Of a stretch of 45,611 nt of DNA, positions 1 through 9,770 are shown piece after piece. Both the position numbers and the translations under genes were made by a program. The notes beneath the pieces were generated by a model, which did not search any database, had not been told where the DNA came from, and saw nothing but the letters and a program-made list of their open reading frames with translations. Origin of the DNA: an uncultured Desulfobulbaceae bacterium (lineage in GTDB: Bacteria > Desulfobacterota > Desulfobulbia > Desulfobulbales > BM004). The DNA lies in assembly GCA_945787325.1 (NCBI GenBank), contig CALZHP010000013.1, positions 1 through 45,611 of the forward strand, read 5' to 3'. The stretch's first letter is position 1. Each line of letters begins with the position of its first letter.

Positions 1-367
1 TCCGGCAAGGGCAGGGAGTGGGTCAAAGTGAACGTTTTAATTTTTACTTCATCATGAAATAGTTACACAGTCAAATTCCTCTATTGCAATATTACTTTCA
101 GTTACAATTCCTATTCTCAGCTTGTCGATCATAAATCATTATATTTTCGAAAAATAATAATTGTAATATTGCGTTGCCACCAACAGCAACTTGTTGAAAT
201 TATGAAACTTATCCCCCGCTCCATTTGTTTAATACCACAATGTGGCACTAATTCTTGACATTTGGTACATTATTCTTAAACATAGCAGAAATCTGACCGA
301 TATATTGTTTATGGTTTAGACCTAAAGCAACAGATTAATATTTACATCGGAAATTACAGGAGGGAAT
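1..367. other. Upstream intergenic region
   Basis: No gene is called here. The first bases could be the tail of a gene entering from the left: one plus frame is open from base 1 to a TGA at about 55-57, but 18 codons cannot be identified. The rest is AT-rich. A short dyad and a TTGACA element lie about 110-130 bases before the first gene and are listed separately. The plus strand just before base 368 carries a good ribosome site (AGGAGGG at 358-364). Confidence 0.6.
231..260 (+). promoter_or_regulatory. Dyad and putative promoter element before the EB_dh gene
   Basis: CCACA and TGTGG form a perfect five-base inverted repeat around a single A at 240 (235-245). TTGACA follows at 255-260, but the best -10 at 17 bases spacing is only AAACAT (278-283). 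The right half (TGTGGCAC) resembles the right half (TGTAGCAC) of the stronger 21-base dyad at 18486-18506, so one regulator could bind both. TGGCAC at 243-248 also suggests the -24 part of a sigma-54 promoter, but the -12 element is out of register. Confidence 0.3.
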
Positions 368-1297
368 ATGAAGTTTAAAGTAGCTGTTGTAACAATCGCC
401 TTGTATGGTTTTGTAGCTGCTGCTTCCGCGCAGGAAGCTGTAAAGGCCAAAAAGGTATCCCAAGCTCCGGAAGTTGACGGGGTTGCTGAGGCCGTGTGGG
501 ATTCCGCACCGGAAAATGTCATTAAGGTTAGTAAAATACCTGAAAAAATCATCAGTACAAATAAAGAAAAACAGAAGGGGAAGTACGCAAAGAACTGGGC
601 AAAATCAAAATATACAACAGTTCCAGAAGTCAAGCTGAAAGTTGTTTATACTGATGACAGCATATACTTCCTGGCGACATGGATGGATGACAGCAAGGAT
701 GATCAGCATAAACCATGGAAATGGGAAGGCGACAAAGAAACCGGTGAATATATTGCCGGCAAGGAGCGCGAAGACAGGCTGTCTTTCATGTTTCCTATAA
801 AAGGTGATTTCGCGGCCAATATGTTGAGCGATGGTGAAAGAACAGTTGATGTCTGGCAATGGAAGGCGGCACGCACAAACTCCGCAGGCATAATTCACGA
901 TAAGTCTCACAACTACTCAAAAACAGCTCCTAAGGGTAAATTTTCTACACACTATACAGCATCGGGCAACGAAACTTATATCGCCCGCGTCAGTGATGGT
1001 GGAAAATCTCCTTACAAAAGCAACAAAATAGACCCTTTTGAATATCAGGGCGACTTTGTACTCCAGTACAACCCCTACGTACCAGACGCGCCGGACGCCG
1101 CCGACGTGAAGGCAAAAGGGGTATGGGAAAATGGGTCGTGGACAGTTGAAACCGGCCGTAAATTAAATACAGGACACGAAGAGACTGATTCAGTATTTGA
1201 TCCGGCCAAAGGCACCGAAATGTCCATAGCAGTGTTTAACAATGTTGGAGATCATTTTCACGCCGTTTCGCAAGTCTTAAAAATAGTATTTGACTAA
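368..1297 (+). CDS. Secreted ethylbenzene dehydrogenase-type haem-binding domain protein
   Basis: This 309-residue protein has a clear Sec signal peptide (basic MKFK, hydrophobic stretch, AxA-like cleavage site near residue 21), so the mature protein should be periplasmic. The rest resembles the EB_dh / DOMON-like family, the fold of the haem-b gamma subunit of ethylbenzene and related DMSO-reductase-type dehydrogenases. Visible family marks are VDGVAEAVWD near residue 37, VDVWQWKAARTNSAG near residue 160, and GRKLNTGHEE followed by FNNVGDHFHAVS near the end. There is no cysteine and no CxxCH, so any haem would be b-type and non-covalent. No molybdenum or iron-sulfur subunit gene is adjacent, so it is not an obvious dehydrogenase subunit; a free haem carrier or sensor is possible. 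The ATG has a strong Shine-Dalgarno. A hairpin terminator follows and separates it from the chemoreceptor gene. Confidence 0.8.
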   Translation: MKFKVAVVTIALYGFVAAASAQEAVKAKKVSQAPEVDGVAEAVWDSAPENVIKVSKIPEKIISTNKEKQKGKYAKNWAKSKYTTVPEVKLKVVYTDDSIYFLATWMDDSKDDQHKPWKWEGDKETGEYIAGKEREDRLSFMFPIKGDFAANMLSDGERTVDVWQWKAARTNSAGIIHDKSHNYSKTAPKGKFSTHYTASGNETYIARVSDGGKSPYKSNKIDPFEYQGDFVLQYNPYVPDAPDAADVKAKGVWENGSWTVETGRKLNTGHEETDSVFDPAKGTEMSIAVFNNVGDHFHAVSQVLKIVFD

Positions 1298-1306
1298 TAC
1301 TACTTA

Positions 1307-1350
1307 TTAATCAGGTCCTTGTTCCTTTTATTGTGCAAGGGCCTGATTAA
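1307..1350 (+). terminator. Hairpin terminator after the EB_dh gene
   Basis: A 15-base stem (1307-1321 with 1336-1350, one G-T pair) encloses a 14-base loop. A short T run follows at 1361-1365, a little far for a textbook terminator. It sits 10 bases after the stop codon. Confidence 0.65.
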
Positions 1351-1371
1351 ATCAAATGTGTTTTTGGAAAT

Positions 1372-3633
1372 ATGCCTATGAAGTTTCGTTTCAGAAACTC
1401 AAGTATCGCCTATACAATAAATGCAGGCAACTTTACCCTTGTTGTTCTCCTGGTTGCCGTTGGAATCTTTTCTTTTACAAGCATTACAAAAATGACTTCC
1501 AGCATGTCGAATCTTAATAAAGGTATGACCGAAGTAGGAACAGACTTGCGAGTCGCCATGGTTGAAATGGGTGCCCTTGATGAAAGTATTTCTATCCTAA
1601 AGAAGAGCGAGGCGGAATTTGCTCAGCTCCGAAACATGCAGTCATCTCTTGAAGAAAGCAGAAAAAACACCGCATTGGTTGGCAAGGAACTGGATGCGAT
1701 CAGGAGCTCTTTTGTAAACCAAAGTAATGCCTTGGAAGCTATCAGCCAGGAAGTAGGCAATATTTCAGAAGAAATTAAACTCTCCTCCGGGCCAACACAG
1801 CAGTTGATCCTGGCCGCTGAGGAAATTAATTCTCATGTGCTCAATTCGTACATAGGCTTTTTTAATTACCTCAACGAATTTACTTCAGAGGTGGAAGAGC
1901 CCCTTACAGATATTAAAGAAATTTTAGAACATTCCAAAGAAATCACGACACTACTCGAAGGAATCAATAATTCGGGTGAGGGCCTTGCCATCGTCAAGGG
2001 AATCCAGCAAGACCTGAGACGGTATCGCCGATATATGCGTGATCTTGGTGAAACAACGAGCACTACACAGATCACTGAAATTAAAGCTCCTCTGGTGGAA
2101 TATGGAAACAAGATCACAGAATCAGCTAAACAGCTGAAAGAATACGCCTGGAAAATCACTGAACAGAACAACCAACAAGCACTGCTTAAAGCCCAAAATG
2201 CTGAGAAAACTGCTCAAAGTGCCTTGGATGCAGGCGAAACCGCCGCTGGCATTATAGGAAAATCCATACAACTTGCCAAAACTTCCAGCAATCAGATTGG
2301 CGAGCTCACTACAAGCCTTTCTGTAGCAATAAAAGGTATTGACACCGGCTTGAACGAAATTCCCAAGGCTATCAGCCAGGTATCAGGTTCCATGGAAACT
2401 GTAAAAAGCTCTATGGGCGTCATGGACAGTGCCATGAAAACTTCACGTTCACTTGAAAATCTGGCAAACCAAACTCGCATGCTCATGATATCCGTCTGCA
2501 TAGGTGCTGTGATTATCGGCTTATTACTCGGCATGTATGTAAACCGCAAAATAGTTGCTCCTCTTTCCCGCTTCACCATGGGCCTGCATCGTGCCTCACA
2601 AAACGACCTTACCGTGAAAATAGACCCGGCTGGCACCAGTGGTGAGCTGAAAGACCTGATAGAAGGTGTCAATAAGTTAATCGAAACATTTGCCAACAAT
2701 GTAAAGAGCATGAAACTAATGGCTTCGCGGGTGCGTGATAATGCACGCCATTTGAACAGTGTTGCAAATGATACCTCAAAAGCCTTGAACGACCAAAGCG
2801 ACAAATCCTCTAATATTGCTTCAGCGACGGTGGAAATGTCTGATTCTTCACACCAGGTTGCGCTCAATTCGGGAGAAGCGAGCGATAAAGCACGGCAGGT
2901 AACAGGGCAGCTCCATGAGGGCGATCGCGTCATCCAGGAAATGTTTATTCTTTCAGAATCTATTTCAAACACCCTTACTGATGCCAGCGCCCAAGTCAAC
3001 TCCCTTGTCAATGATTCAGAAAAGATAAACTCAATCATCGAAACCATTAATGGTATTGCCAACCAGACAAATATGCTGGCCCTCAACGCTGCAATTGAGG
3101 CGGCCAGAGCTGGAAGACATGGAAAAGGATTTGCCGTTGTTGCAGATGAAGTAAAAGGACTGGCAGGACAAACTGCCCGTTCTACCCAGGATATTTCAGA
3201 ACTTCTGGAAAGTGTTCAAGAAAGAATATCACTTTCTTTAAGGGATATAAGTGAATGTGGTGAACAGTCTGACCTAGAAGGCAAGAAAAGCGAAGAAGTA
3301 ATCAGCCATATTGCTGAGATAAGAGGTTCCATAGAGGTGCTGTCCAATCAGATCTCTGGCATCGCTGCAGCTACTCAGGAGCAGGATAAAACAGTACTGA
3401 CTGTTGCCAGCAGCATTGAAACAATTTCCAATATCACCCAGAATACTTTTGAAAAAATGAATGTAATTGTAAGGCAAGCTGAAGAGCTTCTTGAGGCTGC
3501 CGAAAGTCTTATTGAAAGCGTCAGTATTTACGATATAAAAAAAGAAACACTGTCCACGCTGCAACCCACTGACGATTCGCGATCTTTACAGCAGCAACTG
3601 CCTCAAAATGCAAAAAACTTTAATCAACACTGA
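1372..3633 (+). CDS. Methyl-accepting chemotaxis protein
   Basis: This is a 753-residue chemoreceptor. It has a short cytoplasmic start, TM1 at about residues 21-37, a long helical periplasmic region to about 369, TM2 at about 370-388 ([18 protein letters not shown]), a HAMP domain at about 389-441, and a cytoplasmic signalling coiled coil. The CheA/CheW-binding hairpin tip is fully recognisable near residues 560-600 ([18 protein letters not shown], then [15 protein letters not shown]). The periplasmic part is predicted helical with many Q, S, E and K residues, and no PAS, Cache or CZB domain is seen, so the ligand cannot be named. No other che genes are nearby, so it must signal to a pathway encoded elsewhere. 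The first ATG (1372) is only three bases after GGA; the second (1378) is better spaced and may be the true start. Convergent with the thioesterase gene, 17 bases apart. Confidence 0.93.
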   Translation: MPMKFRFRNSSIAYTINAGNFTLVVLLVAVGIFSFTSITKMTSSMSNLNKGMTEVGTDLRVAMVEMGALDESISILKKSEAEFAQLRNMQSSLEESRKNTALVGKELDAIRSSFVNQSNALEAISQEVGNISEEIKLSSGPTQQLILAAEEINSHVLNSYIGFFNYLNEFTSEVEEPLTDIKEILEHSKEITTLLEGINNSGEGLAIVKGIQQDLRRYRRYMRDLGETTSTTQITEIKAPLVEYGNKITESAKQLKEYAWKITEQNNQQALLKAQNAEKTAQSALDAGETAAGIIGKSIQLAKTSSNQIGELTTSLSVAIKGIDTGLNEIPKAISQVSGSMETVKSSMGVMDSAMKTSRSLENLANQTRMLMISVCIGAVIIGLLLGMYVNRKIVAPLSRFTMGLHRASQNDLTVKIDPAGTSGELKDLIEGVNKLIETFANNVKSMKLMASRVRDNARHLNSVANDTSKALNDQSDKSSNIASATVEMSDSSHQVALNSGEASDKARQVTGQLHEGDRVIQEMFILSESISNTLTDASAQVNSLVNDSEKINSIIETINGIANQTNMLALNAAIEAARAGRHGKGFAVVADEVKGLAGQTARSTQDISELLESVQERISLSLRDISECGEQSDLEGKKSEEVISHIAEIRGSIEVLSNQISGIAAATQEQDKTVLTVASSIETISNITQNTFEKMNVIVRQAEELLEAAESLIESVSIYDIKKETLSTLQPTDDSRSLQQQLPQNAKNFNQH

Positions 3634-3650
3634 ACGATAATTAACTCATT

Positions 3651-4163
3651 TTAGTCTGAAATATCACAGGTTCTGTTGTCTTTTCTACACATTTCTTCCC
3701 TTTTCTTTTCAGCTAAACGTAAATCCCTCCTAGAAGCCGCCTGTCTATTACGCCTTTTTTCTTCATCGGTTTCAATAATCAGAGGTGCAACTTCTGTTGG
3801 TTTACTTTTATTATCGAGGGCTACAAAAGTGAGATATGCTGAAGCTATGTGACTAATCTTTTCAGAAAGCAGGTCTTCAGCCTCAATACGGACACCAACT
3901 TCCATGGAACTTCTCCCGACCAGGTTAAGGCTTGCCTTCAGGGTAAGAAGGTTCCCAACATATACAGGGTGAAAAAAGTCAAGGCGATCAATGGATGCAG
4001 TAACAATTATACTGCGTGAGTGTCTCGTGGCAACAACCGCTGCTGCATTATCTATATGTTTCATAATAACCCCACCGTGAACATTACCTGCTGGATTAGA
4101 ATCCTGAGGCATCATTACATGTGCCATGATTACACTGCTTTCAGAAACCTTTTTTCCTTTCAT
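3651..4163 (-). CDS. Acyl-CoA thioesterase, hotdog fold
   Basis: This protein of about 170 residues hydrolyses acyl-CoA to free fatty acid and CoA (YciA / cytosolic acyl-CoA hydrolase family). The family core is clear: MPQDSNPAGNVHGGVIMKHID with the conserved Asn, His, Gly-Gly and Asp of hotdog thioesterases, then SIDRLDFFHPVYVGNLLTL and ASAYLTFVALD. After the single hotdog domain the tail is charged (EEKRRNRQAASRRDLRLAEK). A GTG at 4172 would add MNR, but GAGGTG lies six bases before the ATG at 4163, which I prefer. The typA stop codon overlaps this ribosome site, so the gene is almost certainly cotranscribed and translationally coupled with typA. Physiological substrate unknown. Confidence 0.88.
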   Translation of the reverse strand: MKGKKVSESSVIMAHVMMPQDSNPAGNVHGGVIMKHIDNAAAVVATRHSRSIIVTASIDRLDFFHPVYVGNLLTLKASLNLVGRSSMEVGVRIEAEDLLSEKISHIASAYLTFVALDNKSKPTEVAPLIIETDEEKRRNRQAASRRDLRLAEKKREEMCRKDNRTCDISD

Positions 4164-4173
4164 CCTGTTCACC

Positions 4174-5949
4174 TCAAATTTTTCGTTTTCTGAGACGGAT
4201 CGAGTCCGGTGTTACTTCCACCAGTTCATCATCATTAATATACGATATACAATCCTCCAGGCTCATTGCAACAGGTGGAGTAAGTATAACAGCTTCATCT
4301 GATCCTGAGGCCCGCATATTGGTGAGTTTTTTGCCTTTTGCCGGATTTACTACCAGGTCCGTGTTCCGGGCATTTTCTCCCACTATCTGGCCCTTGTAAA
4401 CTTTTTGGCCGGGCCCCAGGAAAAGTCGCCCCCTGTTCTGCAAGTTAAACAGAGCATAGGCAATTGTTGTACAGTTTTCCATGGCAACCAGAACACCGTT
4501 TACTCTATTTACAATGTCACCGGCATGTGGCCCATATTCAGCAAAAACATAGTTCATCATACCCATGCCTTTAGTGTCGGTCATAAAATCGGACCGGAAG
4601 CCAAGCAACCCTCTGGTCGGGACTTTGTAAACAAGCCTGGCCATGCCATTTTCCTGTGTCATGTCAAGCATCTGTCCCTTTAACTCGCCCAGTTTTTCTA
4701 TGACGGCACCCATAAACTGCTCATCAACATCTACCGTTAATTCCTCATATGGCTCAAGTAAAACGCCCTGCTCTTTTTTCATGATAACCTGGGGTCTTGT
4801 TACTTGAAACTCATATCCCTCCCTCCTCATTTTTTCAATGAGTATAGAAAGATGCAGTTCCCCTCGGCCTGAAACCTTGAAACCAACTCCTTCCTGTAAC
4901 TGCTCGACCACGAGTGCAACATCGGCGAGTGTTTCCCTGCTTAAGCGCTCATCAATGTGACGCGAGGTTACGAACTTTCCTTCCTGCCCAGCGAAAGGTG
5001 AGTCATTTGGAATAAAATTCATGGAAATTGTTGGGGGGTCGATTTCTATGAGAGGCAAAGGTTTAGGATCATCCGGGTCAGTATAGGTTACGCCGACAGT
5101 GACATCATCCATTCCGGCAACGGCCACAATTTCTCCCGCAACAGCCATTTCCGTCGCCACTTTCTGGTCAGCTTCAAAGCGGAAGATTTTCGTAACTCTT
5201 GCTGGAACAAGGCTGCCGTCTCGTTTGGCAACAACTATATTTCTATTAATATTCATGGTACCGTTGACAACCTTGCCAATTCCCAAACGGCCTAAGTATG
5301 GTGAATAATCAATAGTATTTACCTGCATCTGTAATGGTGCTTCTAGGTCCCCGGCAGGTGGTGGGATATATTTTATTATTTTTTCAGAGACAGGCTCCAT
5401 ATCAGAGCCGGTTTCTCCTGGTTCATTAACGGCATAACCCGTTTTGGCGGATGCGTATACAACCGGAAAGTCAAGGAGTTCATCCGGTGCGTTCAGTTTA
5501 ACGAACAAATCGAATACCTGATCCACAGCCCAGTCAGGGCGGGCTGCAGGCTTATCAATCTTGTTTATGACCACAATAACGGGAAGGGATATGGCAAGCG
5601 CTTTTTTGAGAACAAAATATGTTTGCGGCATCGGCCCCTCCTGGGCATCTACCAGCAATAGGCAACCGTCAGCCATGCGCAGAACCCGCTCGACCTGACC
5701 TCCAAAGTCCGCATGCCCAGGTGTATCAATTATATTGATGTGGAATTCTTTATATGTATAAGAACCGTTTTTTGAGGCAATGGTAATGCCGCGCTCACGC
5801 TCAAGGTCCATGGAATCCATGAGCCTTTCAGCAACCTCCTGGTTCTCGCGGAACATACCGCTTTGCTTAAAAAGCTGGTCTACAAGTGTTGTTTTGCCAT
5901 GATCAACATGGGCAATAATAGCAACGTTTCTGATATTATCCTGCTTCAT
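4174..5949 (-). CDS. typA: Ribosome-associated translational GTPase TypA/BipA
   Basis: This 591-residue GTPase of the EF-G/LepA group binds the 70S ribosome and helps 50S assembly and growth under stress. The G motifs are complete: AHVDHGKTTL (G1, residues 14-23), RGITIASK (G2), DTPGHADFGG (G3) and NKIDKP (G4). Domains II, III and V and the BipA-specific C-terminal domain follow (for example GRGELHLSILIEKMRREG and TRGLLGFRSDFMTDT). The length matches the family (about 600). It is the middle gene of the minus-strand set mfd, typA, thioesterase. The gap to mfd is about 170 bases, so it may have its own promoter, though I could not find a convincing one. Confidence 0.97.
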   Translation of the reverse strand: MKQDNIRNVAIIAHVDHGKTTLVDQLFKQSGMFRENQEVAERLMDSMDLERERGITIASKNGSYTYKEFHINIIDTPGHADFGGQVERVLRMADGCLLLVDAQEGPMPQTYFVLKKALAISLPVIVVINKIDKPAARPDWAVDQVFDLFVKLNAPDELLDFPVVYASAKTGYAVNEPGETGSDMEPVSEKIIKYIPPPAGDLEAPLQMQVNTIDYSPYLGRLGIGKVVNGTMNINRNIVVAKRDGSLVPARVTKIFRFEADQKVATEMAVAGEIVAVAGMDDVTVGVTYTDPDDPKPLPLIEIDPPTISMNFIPNDSPFAGQEGKFVTSRHIDERLSRETLADVALVVEQLQEGVGFKVSGRGELHLSILIEKMRREGYEFQVTRPQVIMKKEQGVLLEPYEELTVDVDEQFMGAVIEKLGELKGQMLDMTQENGMARLVYKVPTRGLLGFRSDFMTDTKGMGMMNYVFAEYGPHAGDIVNRVNGVLVAMENCTTIAYALFNLQNRGRLFLGPGQKVYKGQIVGENARNTDLVVNPAKGKKLTNMRASGSDEAVILTPPVAMSLEDCISYINDDELVEVTPDSIRLRKRKI

Positions 5950-6118
5950 TTGAATGATCTCTTTGTAAATAAAAGGTTAGAACGGGTATAATGAACGCAC
6001 CCCGTTAAGTGTTGAGGAGAGTTTCAAGAATCCGCCTGAAATTTCATGGGCGCGAAAGAACAGGTATTTATATCAATCGGGTACTTTTTACAAGGAAAAA
6101 CAACGAAAAGATAGCAGA

Positions 6119-9100
6119 TTAATGTACCGCTGGCTCTGCTTCTAATGCTGACAGTACTTCTCTTATTGCATTAAATAGCACTTGAGGATTTGTGTTTTTC
6201 TCTAGGGGGACATTAACGACTAGCCGCGAGTCAGGCGTAAATCGCACCCTGTTTTTTGATTTTTCAAGAATCTGTAATACATTGAGCGGGTCAACCAGCG
6301 GCTGTTCGTGAAAAGAAAAGACAACTGTGTCTTTACCCTGTTCAAGTTTTGTTATTCGCATTCTACGAAGTGCGACTTTAATTGATATTATTTCGATAAG
6401 ATTTACAACTTCAACCGGCAAAGGGCCGTACCTGTCTTCAAGCTCGTCTTTCAGGTCATAAAGCTCTTCCAGAGAAGCGACACCGGCTATCCTTCTATAC
6501 GAGATATACCGCTGGTCTGTATTTAGAATGAATTGTTCAGGGATATAGGCAGAAAGCTGCAGGTTGATTTCCGGTTCGATGTCTTCTACACCTTCATCCT
6601 GTTGGGCTGCTTTCCTTTTTAAATCAGCAACGGTTTTCTGTAGGAGATCAAGGTAAAGGTCGTATCCGACCGCAGCAATATGGCCGCTTTGGGATACTCC
6701 AAGGATATTGCCGCCGCCCCGAATTTGCAGGTCGCTCATGGCAAGCTTGAACCCACCTCCAAGGTCACTGCAGTCCATCAGTGCCCGCAATCGATCTTTG
6801 GCATCTTTTGATAACCCATCCAGAGATGGGACAAGAAGATAGGCATATGATTGCTCTCTGCTTCTTCCAACCCGGCCGCGAAGCTGATATATCTCAGCAA
6901 GACCCAGGCGATCGGCTCGGTTGATAATAATTGTATTGGCGTTTGAAATGTCGAGCCCTGACTCGATTATTGTTGTGCAGACCAGAACATCTATCTCCTT
7001 GTTTACAAAACGCACCATTATCTCTTCCAGGCTTTTCCCGGGCATTTGGCCGTGTGCTGCTGAGATTTTTGCTTCAGGAACAAGCTTCTGCACCCGTTCA
7101 GCCATTTGATGAATAGACTGCACCCTGTTGTGCACCAAAAAAACCTGTCCCTTTCTCTGTAACTCACGTACTACTGCTTCCTTGATTACTAGGTCATCAT
7201 AACGGGCAACAAATGTCAGCACTTTCCTGCGATGTTCTGGGGGTGTAGTAATAACGGAAAGATCGCGTACTCCAAGAAGAGACATCTGCAGGGTTCTTGG
7301 TATCGGAGTTGCCGTCAGGGTGAGAACATCAACCTCAGCCCTGATTCTTTTCATTTTTTCCTTATGGCTGACACCGAAACGATGTTCTTCATCAACAATT
7401 AACAAACCAAGCTGCTTGAAAGAAACATCTTTGGAAAGCAGTCGGTGAGTGCCGATAATAATATCAACTTTACCATCAGAGAGGCCTTGCAATATTTTTT
7501 TCTGGGATGAAGTTGAGCGAAATCTGTTTAAGCTCTCAATCCTCACAGGAAAACCGTGCAGCCGGTCGCGAAATGTCTTGGCATGTTGTTCAGCAAGCAC
7601 AGTTGTTGGAACTAGTACCGCTATCTGGTAACCATCTTCTATTACCTTAAATGCAGCACGCACTGCAACTTCAGTTTTTCCGTAGCCAACATCCCCACAG
7701 ATAAGCCTGTCCATAGCTTTTTCTTCGGAAAGGTCTGTGAGTACATCATTAATAGCTTTTTTCTGGCCAGGTGTTTCATCAAAAGGAAAAGTTTCTTCAA
7801 GTTCATAATACAGCTCAGACGGCGGCGAAAAAGCGTGTCCTTTTTTCAATTTACGCTTGGCATAAAGGTTCAACAAATCCTGAGCAATGGCCCATACTGC
7901 TTCTTTAACTTTATTTTTAGCAGCAACCCAGGACTTGCCTCCCAGCTTGTCAGCTTTTGGCTTTTTGTCTGACAACCCCTTATACTTGTTTACAACGTTT
8001 ATCCGATCTACAGGCACATACAGCCTGTCTTCTCCCTTATATGAAATCTGAAGGAAATCATTTGCGACACCTTGAAGCTCCATTTTTGTAAGTCCTTCGT
8101 AAATACCAAGGCCATGTTCATTATGAACAACAACATCACCGGTTTTGAGTTCATCAAACCGGACAGGTTCACCGGCATCAATACGCCTTTTTTTCGATGT
8201 TTTCTTTTTAAAACCCAACCGGCGTTCGCCAAACAGTTCGCCTTCTGATAACACATGCAGCTTGTCGTTTATCAGGTCAAAACCTTCTGATAAAGGCTGG
8301 TCAAAGAGAAGAACAGAAGATGACGACTCAGCACCATGCAGATCATCCAGCCTGAATGGGCTTTGTTGAAAAGAAATCTGCACCCCGTGCTGATTAAGAA
8401 GTTCTGCAAAATGCTCTGTATGCCTTGCAGAGCGGCAGGCCAGAACCACCCTATCACCGTGATCAAGCCAGTTTGAAATTATAGACGCCAGTGGAGCGAG
8501 CAATCCACGTGTCTTTCTCTGTAATTCAAGTTCCTGTTTAATAAGCTGATGATTTCCAGAGGTTATTGGAAAAGTATCACCGTCTGTCAGATCTGCGTCA
8601 GGAAAATCATACAGGTTAACATTTGAAAAATGACTCAATGATTTTTCAAACCTATCTTTTGTCAAAAATAGGGCATCAGGTTTTAAGGCCGGTGTCGATG
8701 TGCGAATGGCTTCGTGATAGTTTGCATCTATTCGTTCCCAAGTGAGGCTTACTGTTCTTTTAACCTCGAAGGGATCCACCATGAAAACAAGACTATCATC
8801 AGCAAAGTATTCAAAAAGACTAGAAGCCGATGGGTAAAAAAATGGCAGGAAAAACTCAATACCCGGGAAACGATACCTTCTTTTTATTCTGTCAAGAATC
8901 TGGTTTTTCTCTTCACGTAACCATTTCTCAGACTCCGGCGATTCCATAAACCGTTCTTCCAGCTCCCGACTTTCATCTGAATCCGGTGCTGGAAAAAGTA
9001 TATTGCTCGCTGGCAGGAAAACAACCTCTTCAAGTTGTTCAATAGATCTTTGCGACACGGGATCAAATGACCGGATTGACTCTACTGTGTCACCAAAAAA

Positions 9101-9646
9101 ATCCAGCCGGACAGGATTTTGAAATCCCGGAGGAAAAACATCAATAATTCCGCCTCGCACACTGAAATCACCCACAGACTGAACAAGCGCCATCGATTCA
9201 TATCCTGCATCGCTAAGCTTAGATACCAGTTCCTCCTGGTCTGATTCTTCACCAATCATTACAAGCTCTGCCAGTCCTGCAAGCTTTTGTCTGGGAATTA
9301 CTAAACGCAAAAGAGCCTCGCATGATGCGACAACTATGAAAGGTTTGTCCTGCGTTATCAGTTTGTAAAGAACAGTAAGGCGCGTTGCTACTGTTACAGG
9401 GTCCGGAGAAAGCGGTGTATAGGGAGGAATGTCGTAACCTGGATAATAGAGGACAGGAATATCAGTAAAAAAAACAAGGTCCTGTTCAAACAGTTCAGCC
9501 TGCCGTTCAGTAGGGACAACACATAGAACTGCTCGGTTGCTTGTCTCCGCAGCACTTGCGGCAAGTAACGCTACACTGCTACCCCGCAGGCCGGTAGCGT
9601 TAAAAGAAAAGGCCTTGCCATTAAGGGCAGTCAGCAGGTCATTCAT
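6119..9646 (-). CDS. mfd: Transcription-repair coupling factor Mfd
   Basis: This 1175-residue DNA translocase removes RNA polymerase stalled at lesions and recruits UvrA. The parts appear in order: an N-terminal UvrB-like region (SVGDFSVRGGIIDVFPPG, residues about 158-175), the RNA polymerase interaction (CarD/RID-like) domain starting GDVVVHNEHGLGIYEG, then RecG-like SF2 motor motifs: Walker A GDVGYGKTEVA, DEEHRFG, TLTATPIPRTLQ, TTIIESGLDI and QLRGRVGRS. The C-terminal TRCF domain (SAYIPEQFI) closes the protein. The length is typical (about 1150-1180). The start has no strong Shine-Dalgarno. It lies 124 bases downstream of bamA on the same strand. Confidence 0.97.
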   Translation of the reverse strand: MNDLLTALNGKAFSFNATGLRGSSVALLAASAAETSNRAVLCVVPTERQAELFEQDLVFFTDIPVLYYPGYDIPPYTPLSPDPVTVATRLTVLYKLITQDKPFIVVASCEALLRLVIPRQKLAGLAELVMIGEESDQEELVSKLSDAGYESMALVQSVGDFSVRGGIIDVFPPGFQNPVRLDFFGDTVESIRSFDPVSQRSIEQLEEVVFLPASNILFPAPDSDESRELEERFMESPESEKWLREEKNQILDRIKRRYRFPGIEFFLPFFYPSASSLFEYFADDSLVFMVDPFEVKRTVSLTWERIDANYHEAIRTSTPALKPDALFLTKDRFEKSLSHFSNVNLYDFPDADLTDGDTFPITSGNHQLIKQELELQRKTRGLLAPLASIISNWLDHGDRVVLACRSARHTEHFAELLNQHGVQISFQQSPFRLDDLHGAESSSSVLLFDQPLSEGFDLINDKLHVLSEGELFGERRLGFKKKTSKKRRIDAGEPVRFDELKTGDVVVHNEHGLGIYEGLTKMELQGVANDFLQISYKGEDRLYVPVDRINVVNKYKGLSDKKPKADKLGGKSWVAAKNKVKEAVWAIAQDLLNLYAKRKLKKGHAFSPPSELYYELEETFPFDETPGQKKAINDVLTDLSEEKAMDRLICGDVGYGKTEVAVRAAFKVIEDGYQIAVLVPTTVLAEQHAKTFRDRLHGFPVRIESLNRFRSTSSQKKILQGLSDGKVDIIIGTHRLLSKDVSFKQLGLLIVDEEHRFGVSHKEKMKRIRAEVDVLTLTATPIPRTLQMSLLGVRDLSVITTPPEHRRKVLTFVARYDDLVIKEAVVRELQRKGQVFLVHNRVQSIHQMAERVQKLVPEAKISAAHGQMPGKSLEEIMVRFVNKEIDVLVCTTIIESGLDISNANTIIINRADRLGLAEIYQLRGRVGRSREQSYAYLLVPSLDGLSKDAKDRLRALMDCSDLGGGFKLAMSDLQIRGGGNILGVSQSGHIAAVGYDLYLDLLQKTVADLKRKAAQQDEGVEDIEPEINLQLSAYIPEQFILNTDQRYISYRRIAGVASLEELYDLKDELEDRYGPLPVEVVNLIEIISIKVALRRMRITKLEQGKDTVVFSFHEQPLVDPLNVLQILEKSKNRVRFTPDSRLVVNVPLEKNTNPQVLFNAIREVLSALEAEPAVH

Positions 9647-9770
9647 ATCAAATAGGTGGAATAGATATTATCTATGCTGAGGCATAAAGTAGAATCAGTT
9701 GACGATCAAACAAGCACGAGGTTGATCCTCTTTGAATAGAACATGAGCATCCAGCTGTTATTGTGAGTTA

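Noticed and set aside
243-260. Sigma-54 promoter before the EB_dh gene
   Set aside because: TGGCAC fits the -24 element, but the -12 part is one base out of register and reads TTGA instead of TTGC.
2292-3086. 264-codon minus-strand frame inside the chemoreceptor gene
   Set aside because: Antisense shadow of the highly constrained signalling coiled coil; the product has no domain and the sense gene is certain.
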